The notes: a model not told the origin generated them from the sequence alone. A stretch of DNA of 64,000 nucleotides from Alistipes sp. (GCF_020026455.1 NZ_JAHHQJ010000010.1:1-64000); one strand, 5' to 3'. Numbered from the stretch's first letter, positions 16,589 through 25,528 are shown. Numbers and translations are program-made.

Positions 16589-17902
16589 TTATTTGATGAA
16601 GAAGCGGTACACGTCGTTTCCGTTGGCGTAGAGCAGCAGGAACAGGATGATGATCAACCCGACATACTGCGCGGCTTCCAACACCTTGTCGCTCACCTTG
16701 CGGCCCGAAATCATCTCCCAGAAGGTGAAGATCGCGTGCCCGCCGTCGAGTCCCGGAATCGGCAGGATGTTCATCACCGCGAGGATGATCGACAGGAAGG
16801 CGGTCTTCATCCAGAAGTCCTGCCAGTTCCACGTCGAGGGGAAGATGCTGCCGATGGAGATGAATCCGCCCAGCTCCTCATACATCTTGGTCCTGGGCTG
16901 CACGATCATCTTCAGCTGGTCCCAATAGGAGGAGATCATCTTGCCCGTCTGGTGAATACCGGCCGGAATCGCCTCCAGAAGCGTATATTTCTGCGTGCGC
17001 AGCGTGAGTCCCTTGCGGATTACCCCGATCGTTCCCTGCTCCTGGACGGGCGCCTTGAATTCAAAGCGCATGCCCCCTTCGCGCAGGACCTTCAGCAGGA
17101 CCGAATCCCCGGCATGGGCCTTCAGGTATTGGGCGTAGCCCGCAAAATCGAGACCCGAGACGTTGTCGATGCCTACGATCTCGTCGCCCCGCCGCAGCTG
17201 GGCGACGCTCGGAGCCACGGCGCTGTCGATGAGAAAGGGGATGCGGGGCATGAGGAGGTTTTCGTATCCCTTCTGCTGGCGCATGGCGATCAGCTCGTCG
17301 AGCGGGAGGATCAGTTCGACCTGTTGTCCGTTGCGCTCGACCACGACGCTGCGGTCGCACTCGGTGATCAGCAGCGAGTTGATGATCTTGTTGACATTGT
17401 CCACCTCTTCGCCGTCAATCGTCACGAAACGGTCTCCGTCCTGAAATCCGAGGCGGTGCCCGGCTTCGTTGAAACTGTAGCCGATCTTGGCATCAGCGTT
17501 CGAGAAATAGGTTTCTCCCCACGTGTAGCAGATGCCGATGTAGACGGCCACCGCCAGCACGACGTTCATCACCACGCCGGCGATCATCACCAGAAACCGC
17601 TGCCAGGCGGGTTTCGACCGGAATTCCCAGGGCTGCGGTGTGTGTTTCTGATACTCCTTGTCCATCGACTCGTCGATCATTCCTGCGATCTTGACATAGC
17701 CTCCCAGCGGCAGCCATCCCAGACCGTACTCGGTGTTTTTGCGCTTGAATTTGAAGAGCGAGAACCACGGGTCGAAGAAGATGTAGAATTTCTCGACGCG
17801 GATTTTGAACACCCGCGCCATAATGAAGTGCCCCATCTCGTGAATGCCGATGAGGATGGTGAAACAGAGGAAGAACTGAATGATTTTTACGATAATGTCC
17901 AT
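16589..17902 (-). CDS. rseP: RIP site-2 metalloprotease RseP
   Basis: This inner-membrane zinc protease cleaves transmembrane segments of anti-sigma factors and signal peptides. The 437-residue product has the zinc-binding HEMGH at 21-25 in the first membrane helix, GLGWLPLGGYVKIAGM after it, central PDZ-type sequence (GFQDGDRFVTIDGEEV and RRGDEIVGIDNVSGLDF, suggesting two PDZ domains), and the second metal-ligand motif NILPIPGLDGGH near residue 385 before the last helices. It follows dxr by 12 bp, a common arrangement in this phylum. Confidence 0.96.
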   Translation of the reverse strand: MDIIVKIIQFFLCFTILIGIHEMGHFIMARVFKIRVEKFYIFFDPWFSLFKFKRKNTEYGLGWLPLGGYVKIAGMIDESMDKEYQKHTPQPWEFRSKPAWQRFLVMIAGVVMNVVLAVAVYIGICYTWGETYFSNADAKIGYSFNEAGHRLGFQDGDRFVTIDGEEVDNVNKIINSLLITECDRSVVVERNGQQVELILPLDELIAMRQQKGYENLLMPRIPFLIDSAVAPSVAQLRRGDEIVGIDNVSGLDFAGYAQYLKAHAGDSVLLKVLREGGMRFEFKAPVQEQGTIGVIRKGLTLRTQKYTLLEAIPAGIHQTGKMISSYWDQLKMIVQPRTKMYEELGGFISIGSIFPSTWNWQDFWMKTAFLSIILAVMNILPIPGLDGGHAIFTFWEMISGRKVSDKVLEAAQYVGLIIILFLLLYANGNDVYRFFIK

Positions 17903-17914
17903 GTCGGAATGAGT

Positions 17915-19066
17915 TTACAGTTTCAGGAATTCGGCTGCCAGCGCACGGGCTTCGGCATTCGCTTCGGCATAATCGGCCAGGGTGGGCGAGGGGACGAATG
18001 CGGCGTGCTCCAAGGCGTAGCCTATGGCGCGCACGATGTCGAGCCATGCACACCGACGGGCCAGAAATGCCGCCACAGCCACCTCGTTGGCTCCGTTCAT
18101 TGTGCAGGCCGCCGTGCCGCCGCGCCGCAGACAGTCGTAGGCGATGTCGAGCGCCGGGTATTTCACACGGTCTACCTCGGCGAAGGTCAGCTGCGGATGG
18201 TTCAGGAAGTTGAACCGCTCGCCGGGACGGTTCGCCCGGTCGGGATACAGCAGCGCGAAACTGATCGGCAGCCGCATGTCGGGCGTCCCTAACTGAGCCT
18301 TGATCGCCCCGTCCTCGAATTCGACCATCGAATGGATGATCGACTGCGGGTGGAGCAGCACCGAAATCCGGTCTGCCGGAGTCCCGAACAGCCAGTGTGC
18401 CTCGATCACCTCGAATCCCTTGTTCACGAGCGTCGACGAGTCGATCGTGATTTTCGCGCCCATGTCCCACTGGGGGTGGCGCAGCGCCTGCTCTACGGTC
18501 ACGTTCGCCAGTTCTTCGGCCCGGAAGTCGCGGAATGCGCCGCCGCTGCACGTGATGATCAGTCTTCTGACCGGAGCGCGCTCGCCCACGAGACACTGGA
18601 AGATGGCCGAATGCTCCGAGTCGATCGGAATCACCGGAGCCTTGCGCTCCCGGGCCAGCGGCATCACACGGGCGCCGGCCACCACGAGCGACTCCTTGTT
18701 GGCCAGAGCGAGTTTCTTGCCCGCCTCGATGGCAGCCACCGTGGGTGCCAGCCCGGCATATCCCACCAGGGCGTTCACCACCACATCTGTGCCTCCTCCA
18801 GCCGCGACCTGCGCCACGGCCTCCTCCCCGGCATACACTTTGATGTCGGTTCCGGCGAGCGCGTCGCGCAGCTGCGCGTAGTATTGTTTGTCGGCGATCA
18901 CCGTCGCGTCGGCGTCGAATTCCCGGGCCTGCCGGGCCAGTTGTTCCCAGTTGCGGTTGGCCGTGAGGACGCGGACCTCGAATCGGCCGGGGTTCTCGCG
19001 GGCGATGTCGAGCGTCTGCACGCCGATCGAGCCGGTCGAACCCAGTATTGCGAGTCTTTGTTTCAT
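17915..19066 (-). CDS. dxr: 1-deoxy-D-xylulose-5-phosphate reductoisomerase
   Basis: Dxr (IspC) converts DXP to 2-C-methyl-D-erythritol 4-phosphate with NADPH in the non-mevalonate isoprenoid pathway and is the fosmidomycin target. The 383-residue product has the NADPH motif GSTGSIGVQTLDI at about 8-20, ALANKESLVVAG, IPIDSEHSAIFQC with the metal ligands, TCSGGAFRD, and HPQWDMGAKITIDSSTLVNK. It lies 7 bp after the LytM-like gene and leads into rseP. Confidence 0.97.
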   Translation of the reverse strand: MKQRLAILGSTGSIGVQTLDIARENPGRFEVRVLTANRNWEQLARQAREFDADATVIADKQYYAQLRDALAGTDIKVYAGEEAVAQVAAGGGTDVVVNALVGYAGLAPTVAAIEAGKKLALANKESLVVAGARVMPLARERKAPVIPIDSEHSAIFQCLVGERAPVRRLIITCSGGAFRDFRAEELANVTVEQALRHPQWDMGAKITIDSSTLVNKGFEVIEAHWLFGTPADRISVLLHPQSIIHSMVEFEDGAIKAQLGTPDMRLPISFALLYPDRANRPGERFNFLNHPQLTFAEVDRVKYPALDIAYDCLRRGGTAACTMNGANEVAVAAFLARRCAWLDIVRAIGYALEHAAFVPSPTLADYAEANAEARALAAEFLKL

Positions 19067-19073
19067 GCGTTTG

Positions 19074-19940
19074 TCAGAAGACGATATACCCCTCGGGATC
19101 CACGGGTTTCCCGTTGTTCCAGAGTTCGAATTCGAAGAGTCGGACCTCTCCCTCCTCGGCTTCGGCGTTGTATCCGATCTGTTCGCCCGAGCGGATGGTC
19201 TGTCCCGTCGTGACGAGCGGCTGCGAGAGGTTCTTGTAGACCGAGATCATATTTCCGGCGTGCTGCAGGATCACGATGTAGCCCGTCTCCGGGGTCCAGA
19301 GGCTCTGAACAACCGATCCGTTGTCTATGGCCGTGATGCGGCTTGCAGCGGTTGCGGCGATCTTCACGCCGAAATTTCCCTGCCGGATGTCGAATTTTTC
19401 GGTGATGATTCCCTCGATGGGTGTCGCCAGTTCGATGGCTTCGCGCACCTTGCGCCGCGAGGCGTTCCGCCCGGCGATGGCATATTGTCCGTCTCCCTCC
19501 ATCTGGGCCCTCAGGAGCGAGTCTTCGTGCGAGGGCATAACGAGGACCTTGCTGATGCGGGCCGAATCCGACGAGGCGAGCACGCGTGCCACGGGGGTCC
19601 GTCCCTCCATGATCAGGGCAATGTTCTCGTTGTAGGTCATCATGTCGTTCATCATGCGCTCCATCGAGTCGAGTCGGATGATGTTTTGCACGAGGCTTTC
19701 GCGCGCGCGGTCGGTTTCGGTGCGGTATCCGGGCAGGAATTCGAGAATGGGGGAGTAGGCCACCAGCGACAGCGTGAGGATGAAGAGCAGGAGCAGGAAC
19801 GCCACCAGACCGGCTATGATGCTTGCCGGCGAGAGGTGCATGTGCCACTCTTCGGTGTTGTCCGTTGCGTTGAGCATGTTGAACCGGCGTTTGCGGAACA
19901 AGCCTTGCCACCATGCCCTTATGGATTTCAGAAATTTCAT
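19074..19940 (-). CDS. Degenerate M23/LytM-domain membrane protein
   Basis: This 288-residue protein has one membrane segment (about residues 38-62), a coiled-coil-like stretch (about 75-115) and a C-terminal LytM fold (about 172-288, ending NGKPVDPEGYIVF). Active M23 endopeptidases carry HxxxD and HxH zinc ligands. Here the first pair is Asn189/Lys193 (NFGVK) and the second is Leu268/Glu270, so the zinc site is lost, while His227 (QHAGN) remains. By analogy with EnvC/NlpD-type proteins it may activate or scaffold another cell-wall hydrolase (inference). It is the first gene of the minus-strand operon that includes dxr and rseP. Confidence 0.8.
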   Translation of the reverse strand: MKFLKSIRAWWQGLFRKRRFNMLNATDNTEEWHMHLSPASIIAGLVAFLLLLFILTLSLVAYSPILEFLPGYRTETDRARESLVQNIIRLDSMERMMNDMMTYNENIALIMEGRTPVARVLASSDSARISKVLVMPSHEDSLLRAQMEGDGQYAIAGRNASRRKVREAIELATPIEGIITEKFDIRQGNFGVKIAATAASRITAIDNGSVVQSLWTPETGYIVILQHAGNMISVYKNLSQPLVTTGQTIRSGEQIGYNAEAEEGEVRLFEFELWNNGKPVDPEGYIVF

Positions 19941-19973
19941 CTCTCCGGGTACGATTTCACTTTGTTGGTCCTA

Positions 19974-19981
19974 CAAAGATA
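19974..19981 (-). promoter_or_regulatory. TATCTTTG -7 box of the LytM-dxr-rseP operon
   Basis: The plus-strand CAAAGATA is a perfect minus-strand -7 box, 33 nt upstream of the start at 19940. It is divergent from the box at 20024-20031. Confidence 0.7.
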
Positions 19982-20023
19982 GGCAAATTTGCATAAATCC
20001 TTTGCGGAGCGCGCTTAATTTTT

Positions 20024-20031
20024 TACATTTG
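20024..20031 (+). promoter_or_regulatory. TACATTTG -7 box of the nucleotidyltransferase gene
   Basis: A perfect -7 box lies 39 nt before the ATG at 20071, within a compact divergent promoter region. Confidence 0.7.
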
Positions 20032-20070
20032 TGACTGTTTTGAACCAATGTCATAAACAGATCAAATAAC

Positions 20071-20982
20071 ATGGTAAAACCCACATTACTGGTACTCGCC
20101 GCGGGCATGGGTTCCCGCTACGGGTCTCTCAAACAGATGGACGGAGTCGGTCCCAACAACGAGGCCATCATCGATTATTCGGTCTACGATGCCATCCGGG
20201 CCGGTTTCGGCAAGGTTGTTTTCGTCATCCGTCACTCCTTTGCTAAGGAATTCCGCGAGGTCTTCTCGGCCGAGCGTTTCGGCGGGCGCATTGCCGTTGA
20301 TTTTGTTTTCCAGGAACTCGACTGCCTGCCCGAAGGCCTTTCGGTTCCCGAGGGCCGAGTCAAGCCGTGGGGTACGAACCACGCGGTGATGATGGCTGCC
20401 GATGCGGTTCACGAACCCTTCGCCGTGATCAACGCCGACGATTTCTACGGAGCCGAGGCCTATAAGACCATCGGAGAGTACCTGTCCCAGCTCGGTGACA
20501 GCCGCAACAGCTACTGCATGGTTGCCTACGACCTGAACAGGACGCTTTCGGCCAACGGTACGGTTTCGCGCGGCGTCTGCGGCGTCGATTCGAAAGGTGA
20601 CCTGACATCGATGGTCGAGCGTACGCAGATCGAGCGGATGCCCGACGGTCAGATTGTCTTCCACGATGGCGGAGCCGACGCACCTCTTGCCGAGGATACG
20701 CCCGTTTCGATGAACCTCTTCGGCTTCACGCCCGACTACTTCACCTACTCGCAGGAGTTCTTTAAAGACTGGTTCGCGGCCAACAAGGAGAATATCAAGT
20801 CGGAGTTCTACATCCCGACGATGGTCAACCGACTGATCGGCGATGGCACGGCAACGCTCCGCGTGCTGCGTTCCGTAGCCCAGTGGCACGGCGTCACCTA
20901 CAAGGAGGACAAGCCCGCGCTGATGGCCGCCATCGAGAAGATGATTGCCGAGGGCAAGTATCCCCGCAATCTTTGGGCGTAG
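20071..20982 (+). CDS. NDP-sugar nucleotidyltransferase
   Basis: This 303-residue enzyme of the sugar-phosphate nucleotidyltransferase family transfers a nucleotide from NTP to a sugar-1-phosphate. The N-terminal pyrophosphorylase loop LAAGMGSRYGSLKQMDGVGP (about residues 9-28) binds the nucleotide, and VINADDFYG near 118 carries the metal-binding Asp. The sugar and nucleotide cannot be read. No partner sugar kinase or transferase lies beside it, so the pathway is open. It is monocistronic with its own promoter and is followed by a repeat-rich spacer. Confidence 0.85.
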   Translation: MVKPTLLVLAAGMGSRYGSLKQMDGVGPNNEAIIDYSVYDAIRAGFGKVVFVIRHSFAKEFREVFSAERFGGRIAVDFVFQELDCLPEGLSVPEGRVKPWGTNHAVMMAADAVHEPFAVINADDFYGAEAYKTIGEYLSQLGDSRNSYCMVAYDLNRTLSANGTVSRGVCGVDSKGDLTSMVERTQIERMPDGQIVFHDGGADAPLAEDTPVSMNLFGFTPDYFTYSQEFFKDWFAANKENIKSEFYIPTMVNRLIGDGTATLRVLRSVAQWHGVTYKEDKPALMAAIEKMIAEGKYPRNLWA

Positions 20983-21007
20983 CTCCCGGTCCACAGACGG
21001 CACCGCC

Positions 21008-21165
21008 GCACTCCCGCAGGGCATTGTGTCGGGTATCGGGCATAGCATCCGTTGTACACCCGCAGGGCATTGCTGCTCTTCTGCAGGGTCTCGCGTAGGG
21101 CATCATTAGCTCTTCCGCAGGATGTCGGTTGCTGCACTCTCGCAGGGAATTGTGTCGGGTATCGC
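21008..21165. repeat. Dispersed degenerate repeats after the nucleotidyltransferase
   Basis: A block with the core GCAGGGCATTGTGTCGGGTA at 21008-21037 recurs with two differences at 21134-21163, 126 bp away. A partial third copy, CCCGCAGGGCATTG, starts at 21059, and looser CGCAGG copies fill the gap. The arrangement is direct but irregular. The remaining spacer (20983-21007 and 21166-21245) shows no gene. Confidence 0.75.
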
Positions 21166-21245
21166 TGTACCCAAGAGTACCTTCCGCTGCCCCATTTTCC
21201 ATGATGTGCGACGAAGCGGATATCCCGCTCCTGCCGGCCGCAAAC

Positions 21246-21280
21246 AAAAAAGCGAAACTTTAGGAAGTTTCGCTTTTTTG
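21246..21280. terminator. Bidirectional terminator between convergent genes
   Basis: AAAAAAGCGAAACTT pairs perfectly with AAGTTTCGCTTTTTT around a TAGG loop. It lies between the plus-strand nucleotidyltransferase and the minus-strand HAD gene and has a T run on both strands. The stretch 21281-21378 shows nothing more. Confidence 0.92.
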
Positions 21281-21378
21281 TTGAATGGTCTTGCTATCTT
21301 GTTGTCTGTCAGCATTTCGCCCGAAATCCCGACCCTGCTGCATCTCAAGCTGAAAATCCCGCCCGGCCCTGCCGCAAC

Positions 21379-21768
21379 TTAATCCAGAAATCCCTCCCGG
21401 ACGAGTTGCTCGCGGATCTTGATCCAATCGGCTACGGGATGCTTCTCTCCGTCGATGAACCGCAACGGACAACCCAAATTGCAGTCATCGATATAGAGAT
21501 CCGCATGAACCTTCGGCGACGAGGTCCAGCGCTTCTGCGACGGGTTTTCGTTCACGGCATAGAGCGGAATACCCCGCATGCGAAACCACTCCACCGCACG
21601 GTCCAGCAGTTTTCCGTGCCGCATTGAGTGTAGAATCAGCCGACAACCGTTGTTTGTCAATTCTTTCAGTACGGGTACGGCTCCCGCATCCTCACCGATC
21701 TCCGGATAGGCATGCGTTACGACCGTACCGTCAAAGTCTATAGCTATTATTGCGTCGTGAATGGCCAT
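21379..21768 (-). CDS. Small HAD-superfamily hydrolase-like protein
   Basis: This 129-residue, cap-less HAD-fold protein has the nucleophile motif DFDGTVV (about residues 11-17), a second motif LILHSMRHGKLL supplying the Ser, and the metal-binding YIDDCNLG near 93-100. It resembles the small Bacteroides HAD proteins of the BT_0820 type (from memory). The substrate is unknown. The gene lies 2 bp after the tyrosine-kinase gene on the same strand, so it is probably co-transcribed with the polysaccharide export genes and might be a phosphatase acting there (inference only). Confidence 0.78.
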   Translation of the reverse strand: MAIHDAIIAIDFDGTVVTHAYPEIGEDAGAVPVLKELTNNGCRLILHSMRHGKLLDRAVEWFRMRGIPLYAVNENPSQKRWTSSPKVHADLYIDDCNLGCPLRFIDGEKHPVADWIKIREQLVREGFLD

Positions 21769-21770
21769 TG

Positions 21771-24230
21771 TTAGCGTTTTATTTTATGTGTCAGAGACCG
21801 GAAGAAATGCTTGATGCGCTTGCGGTAACTTACCTCCTGGTAATCGTCTCCATATCCGTATCCATATCCGTACCCATAACCGTATCCATACCCGTATCCG
21901 TATCCGTGATGGCGGGCGCGGGCACCGTTCAATACGATGCACATGTTGTGGAGCTTCTTCTCGCGGTAGAGGCGTTCGATGTCGGGCAGTTGGCGACGGT
22001 CGAGCACACCCTCGCGTACGACATATATGCAGAGGTCCGCAAGCCGGTCGGTGATGATCGCGTCGGCCACCGACATGGCGGGCGTACTGTCAAGGATGAC
22101 ATAATCGTATCTGTCGCGCATTTCGGCGATGAGCTTGTCGAGTTTGTCCGAAAGGAGCATCTCCGCGGGGTTGGGCGGCTGTACTCCGGCGTATATCACG
22201 TCGAGATTCTCGTGGAATCCGGAGTTCTGTATCATCTTGTCCACATTGGGAACCGTCCCTGCGAGATATCCCGTGATTCCGTTTTTGCTGTTTCCGTGAC
22301 CTAACTGGGTCGACAGGGCGTGACGGCGCAGGTCGAGGTCGATCAGCAGCACCCGCTTCCCGGCCATGGCGATGGTCATGGCGAGGTTTGTGGCCACGAA
22401 GGTTTTTCCTGCATGCGGGTTCGACGAGGTGAAGAGGATGGTGTGAACGTTGGTTCCGACCGATACGCCCATGAATGTCATGTTTGAGCGCAGAATGCGG
22501 AACGCCTCCGACAGGGGGTCGCGGCCCGTTTCGCGTACCACGATTCCGGACTTGTCGGCGCCGCCCTCGTGGAAGGGTATGTCGCCCAAGAACGGGGCGC
22601 TGATGTTGTCCTCAATGTCCTTGCGCCCGCGAATAGTCGTGTCGAGCATGCCGATCAGATAGAGCAGGGCGAAGGGGATGGCCAGCCCCACGATCAGAGC
22701 GATGCCCAGGATCATGATGGGTCGGGGCGACACGGGCGTGTTGCTGCCGTAGGCGAAGTCGATCGACCGCGAGTTGCTCTCAGCCACGGCGTAGTTGAGC
22801 TGGTTTTCCTCCTGCTTGCTCAGCAGGTAAAGGAACAGCTCTTCCTTGATCTTCTGCTGACGCGTGATGCCGAGAATGACCTTTTCCTGCGAAGGCATGG
22901 TCGAGATGCGGAGGTTGGCCTGTGTCTCCTCCTTGCGCATGGCGTCGCGCTGGATCTCGAGCGTCGAGATGTTGGAGTCGAGCGACGAGATGATCGAACG
23001 CCTCACGGCTGCCAGCAGGTTGTCGAGGTCCTGAATGACGGGGCTGCGATCCGAACTGTTCTCCAGCAGTTTCTCGCGGCGCAGGATCGCCGCGTTGTAA
23101 TCTTCGATCTGCGAGGCGATGGCCGTGTTGATTCCGGCTGCCGCAACCGCCGGAATCAGCTCTCCGACGTTTTTCGGATCGTTCAGATAGGTGCGGATGT
23201 ACTCCGCCACGTTGATCTGGTTTTCGAGGGAAAGACCTTCGGTCTTGTAGTGCGAACTTTCCGACACACTGCGTGCGGCCTCCGAGGTGATGTCGACCAT
23301 CTGGTTGTCGCGCTTGATGTTCTCGATGTTGCGGTCCACGTCGCCCAGTTCGCGTCCGATAACCTTCAGACGGGCCTCGATGAACTCGCCCGTCGCGACC
23401 GACACCCGGCGCTTGTCCTCGATGGCGTCTTCGTTGTAGGCTTCTATGAGCGTGTTGATCACATCCTCTGCGCGCCGGGGAACGGAGTTGTTCATCGTGA
23501 CGGTCACCACCGAAGCCTGCTTGTTGACCACGTCGCTTTTCACGCTGGTTCGATAGGTGCTGGTTGTCCGTCCCAGCGAACTCTTGTTCACCCGGATCGG
23601 CACCCCGAGGTATTCGGGGTTCATGTAGAGCGACTTGTGCACCACGATCTGCCCCACGGGGGTCGGTATCGTGTCACCGTAAGCGGCCGTTATGACGCTG
23701 CGGCTCTCGGATTTGGTGACGAACTTGTCTTCGAATCGGCTCAATTGGATTTTGTCCTCGTCGAGGGGCGTGATCTCCATCGAGAGCGACTGGTTGTCGT
23801 TGTCGTTGATGAACTTCACGTCGATCGGCGCCTGCCCGTATAGGTCGCGCCGGCGGAGTCGTTCGCTCACCGAGTAGTTTACCGTCAGGTTGAGCCGCTT
23901 GACCACTTCGGTCATCAGGCGCCGCGACTGGAGGATGAACACTTCGTTGTCGACGTTGCGGCGGTTCTGGAATCCCGTCAGATCGCTGAATGCCATCAGG
24001 TCCACGTCTCCGCCCTTGTGGCTGTCCTTTACCAGAATGGTTGCCGTTCGGCTGTAAATCTCCGGGGTGCTGGCCAGATATAAATAGGCCGCGCAGAGGC
24101 AGCATACGGCCGAAAGCACGAACCAATACCAGTTGGCGATCACCATGTGAATGATGTCGTGCAGGGTGATCGTGTTCGCCAACTCTTCGTTGTTGGTCTG
24201 CATCTGCGGATTGATCTGTTGTTCTGCCAT
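21771..24230 (-). CDS. Wzc-like polysaccharide co-polymerase/tyrosine autokinase
   Basis: This inner-membrane protein sets exopolysaccharide chain length and export through cycles of tyrosine autophosphorylation. The 819-residue product has a Wzz-type N-terminus with a first membrane helix (about 34-54), a long periplasmic coiled coil (about 250-480), a second helix (about 515-535) and a cytosolic BY-kinase domain. That domain has a variant Walker A (SSNPHAGKT, about 603-611), Walker A' VLLIDLDLRR and Walker B YVILDSTPA. The C-terminal cluster is a (Gly-Tyr)9 Gly run encoded at 21849-21905, instead of the usual scattered tyrosines. It follows the Wza-like gene by 9 bp. Confidence 0.93.
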   Translation of the reverse strand: MAEQQINPQMQTNNEELANTITLHDIIHMVIANWYWFVLSAVCCLCAAYLYLASTPEIYSRTATILVKDSHKGGDVDLMAFSDLTGFQNRRNVDNEVFILQSRRLMTEVVKRLNLTVNYSVSERLRRRDLYGQAPIDVKFINDNDNQSLSMEITPLDEDKIQLSRFEDKFVTKSESRSVITAAYGDTIPTPVGQIVVHKSLYMNPEYLGVPIRVNKSSLGRTTSTYRTSVKSDVVNKQASVVTVTMNNSVPRRAEDVINTLIEAYNEDAIEDKRRVSVATGEFIEARLKVIGRELGDVDRNIENIKRDNQMVDITSEAARSVSESSHYKTEGLSLENQINVAEYIRTYLNDPKNVGELIPAVAAAGINTAIASQIEDYNAAILRREKLLENSSDRSPVIQDLDNLLAAVRRSIISSLDSNISTLEIQRDAMRKEETQANLRISTMPSQEKVILGITRQQKIKEELFLYLLSKQEENQLNYAVAESNSRSIDFAYGSNTPVSPRPIMILGIALIVGLAIPFALLYLIGMLDTTIRGRKDIEDNISAPFLGDIPFHEGGADKSGIVVRETGRDPLSEAFRILRSNMTFMGVSVGTNVHTILFTSSNPHAGKTFVATNLAMTIAMAGKRVLLIDLDLRRHALSTQLGHGNSKNGITGYLAGTVPNVDKMIQNSGFHENLDVIYAGVQPPNPAEMLLSDKLDKLIAEMRDRYDYVILDSTPAMSVADAIITDRLADLCIYVVREGVLDRRQLPDIERLYREKKLHNMCIVLNGARARHHGYGYGYGYGYGYGYGYGYGDDYQEVSYRKRIKHFFRSLTHKIKR

Positions 24231-24239
24231 GTCTTCGGA

Positions 24240-25037
24240 CTACTTTATGGTTACAGTGAGAAGAGTTGCCACGGAAACGGCCGTGCTGATGAGCGAAAGG
24301 TAGAACGTCCGGTTTTGGTTGATCTCACCGGTCTGAGCTTTGTATTTGTTGGGTTTCACGTAGACCACGTCGTTCTGCTGGAGGTAGAAAACCGGGGAGT
24401 TGAATATGTCGGCCGATGTGAGGTCGAGGTATTCGATCGTGCGCACGCCGTCTACCTCGCGTGTCACGGCCACCTCCGACCGCACGCCGTATACGGTCAT
24501 GTCTCCGGCCATTGCCAGGGCGTCTAAAATCGAAATCTTGTCGCGCGTGACATCGTAGAATCCGGGACGTGCCACTTCGCCGATGACCGAAATCTTCATG
24601 TCGGCAAACTGTACGTTGACCGTGGGGTCGTTGATGTATCCGCCTTCGATGATCTTTTCGGCGATAGCCTGAGCCAGTTCTCCGCGGGTCTTGCCCTTGC
24701 ATTCGACCTTGCCGATCACGGGCATGTCGAGCATGCCTTTCTCGTCGACGGTTCGAGTCTGCAGAGCCTGCGAGGTTGCGGCACCGGAGATGTTGTTCCC
24801 CGTGAGCGAATTGTAGGAGGTTGCCGAGTTGAACGGCACTGCCAGCTCGGGATCCTTGCTGTTGACGACGATCGTCAGTCGGTCGAGCGGCTTGATGCGT
24901 ATCTGTCCGTTTTCGGCGATTTGTTCGGGTGTGAATGGCTGTGCGTCCTGCAGATACCAGATGCGTTTCTGCGCGGAGCACGAAACGAGCAGTATGCCGA
25001 GGAGGGCAGTTCCGATGAGAAGGCAGAGTTGCTTCAT
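24240..25037 (-). CDS. Wza-like polysaccharide export outer-membrane lipoprotein
   Basis: This 265-residue lipoprotein (lipobox LLVSC, Cys20) would form the outer-membrane exit channel for a polysaccharide. It has the polysaccharide export (Poly_export) segment around IRIKPLDRLTIVVNSKDPEL and a SLBB-type segment with ISVIGEVARPGFYDVTRDKI, then a C-terminal hydrophobic stretch (LSLISTAVSVATLLTV) that may cross the outer membrane. It is the first gene of an operon with the Wzc-like kinase and a HAD protein. No glycosyltransferase, flippase or polymerase is present nearby, so the synthesis genes must lie elsewhere. Confidence 0.93.
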   Translation of the reverse strand: MKQLCLLIGTALLGILLVSCSAQKRIWYLQDAQPFTPEQIAENGQIRIKPLDRLTIVVNSKDPELAVPFNSATSYNSLTGNNISGAATSQALQTRTVDEKGMLDMPVIGKVECKGKTRGELAQAIAEKIIEGGYINDPTVNVQFADMKISVIGEVARPGFYDVTRDKISILDALAMAGDMTVYGVRSEVAVTREVDGVRTIEYLDLTSADIFNSPVFYLQQNDVVYVKPNKYKAQTGEINQNRTFYLSLISTAVSVATLLTVTIK

Positions 25038-25070
25038 TTTTAATAATGCATTGATTGTAATTACGTGTGC

Positions 25071-25078
25071 AAAGATAT
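25071..25078 (-). promoter_or_regulatory. TATCTTTG -7 box of the wza/wzc-like operon
   Basis: The plus-strand CAAAGATA is a perfect minus-strand -7 box, 33 nt upstream of the start at 25037. Confidence 0.7.
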
Positions 25079-25507
25079 AAATAATTCAGAAAAACAGACA
25101 CTTTTTCGGGGCTATATTTTCCGGTCCTGGCAGGTCATGCGTTGTCGGATACGCATTTTTTTTCGCAGGACAACCCCTTCCCCGAATCGTTTCACCCCGC
25201 CGCCGGATCAATGCCTCTGCCATCACGAATCGAGAGCCGCAGCACAAACCTTTGCCGCGGCGCAACATTGGCCCCTTATGCCGGCAGATTGCGTGCTCTT
25301 CGTGCGCTCCGTTTTTCGCCTTCGTTGCCGGCCGCGATTAATCCCAACGCGGTTCATCTGTCGCTATATAGTTATCGAATCCGGAATCATACCAAGGGCT
25401 TGGGAATAACTCGATTTCCTTTATAAAAAATAATATTTATGGGAGCGGGATGTGTAAAATTTGATATTGCATCTCTCTCTTTAAGTGATTATTTTGTTTT
25501 TTTGTGT
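25079..25507. other. Gene-poor spacer before the SusC locus
   Basis: About 430 bp lie between the wza-like promoter and the susC promoter region. Short frames of 60-115 codons exist on both strands in 25065-25426, but they lack a promoter and a protein-like pattern. The part after 25420 becomes AT-rich. I see no RNA gene or known motif. Confidence 0.5.
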
Positions 25508-25521
25508 AGATTTATAAATCT
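25508..25521. promoter_or_regulatory. 14-bp palindrome upstream of the susC -7 box
   Basis: AGATTTATAAATCT is a perfect palindrome ending 7 bp before the susC -7 box, in the spacer between the -33 and -7 regions. It is suitably placed for a dimeric regulator, but it is AT-rich and could arise by chance. Confidence 0.35.
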
Positions 25522-25528
25522 ATTTGTT

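Noticed and set aside
21771..25037. A full capsule biosynthesis locus
   Set aside because: Only the export and kinase genes and a HAD gene are present. There are no glycosyltransferases, flippase, polymerase or UpxY-type regulator.
25065..25426. Two frames of 94 and 114 codons between the wza-like gene and susC
   Set aside because: Composition is not protein-like and no promoter precedes them.
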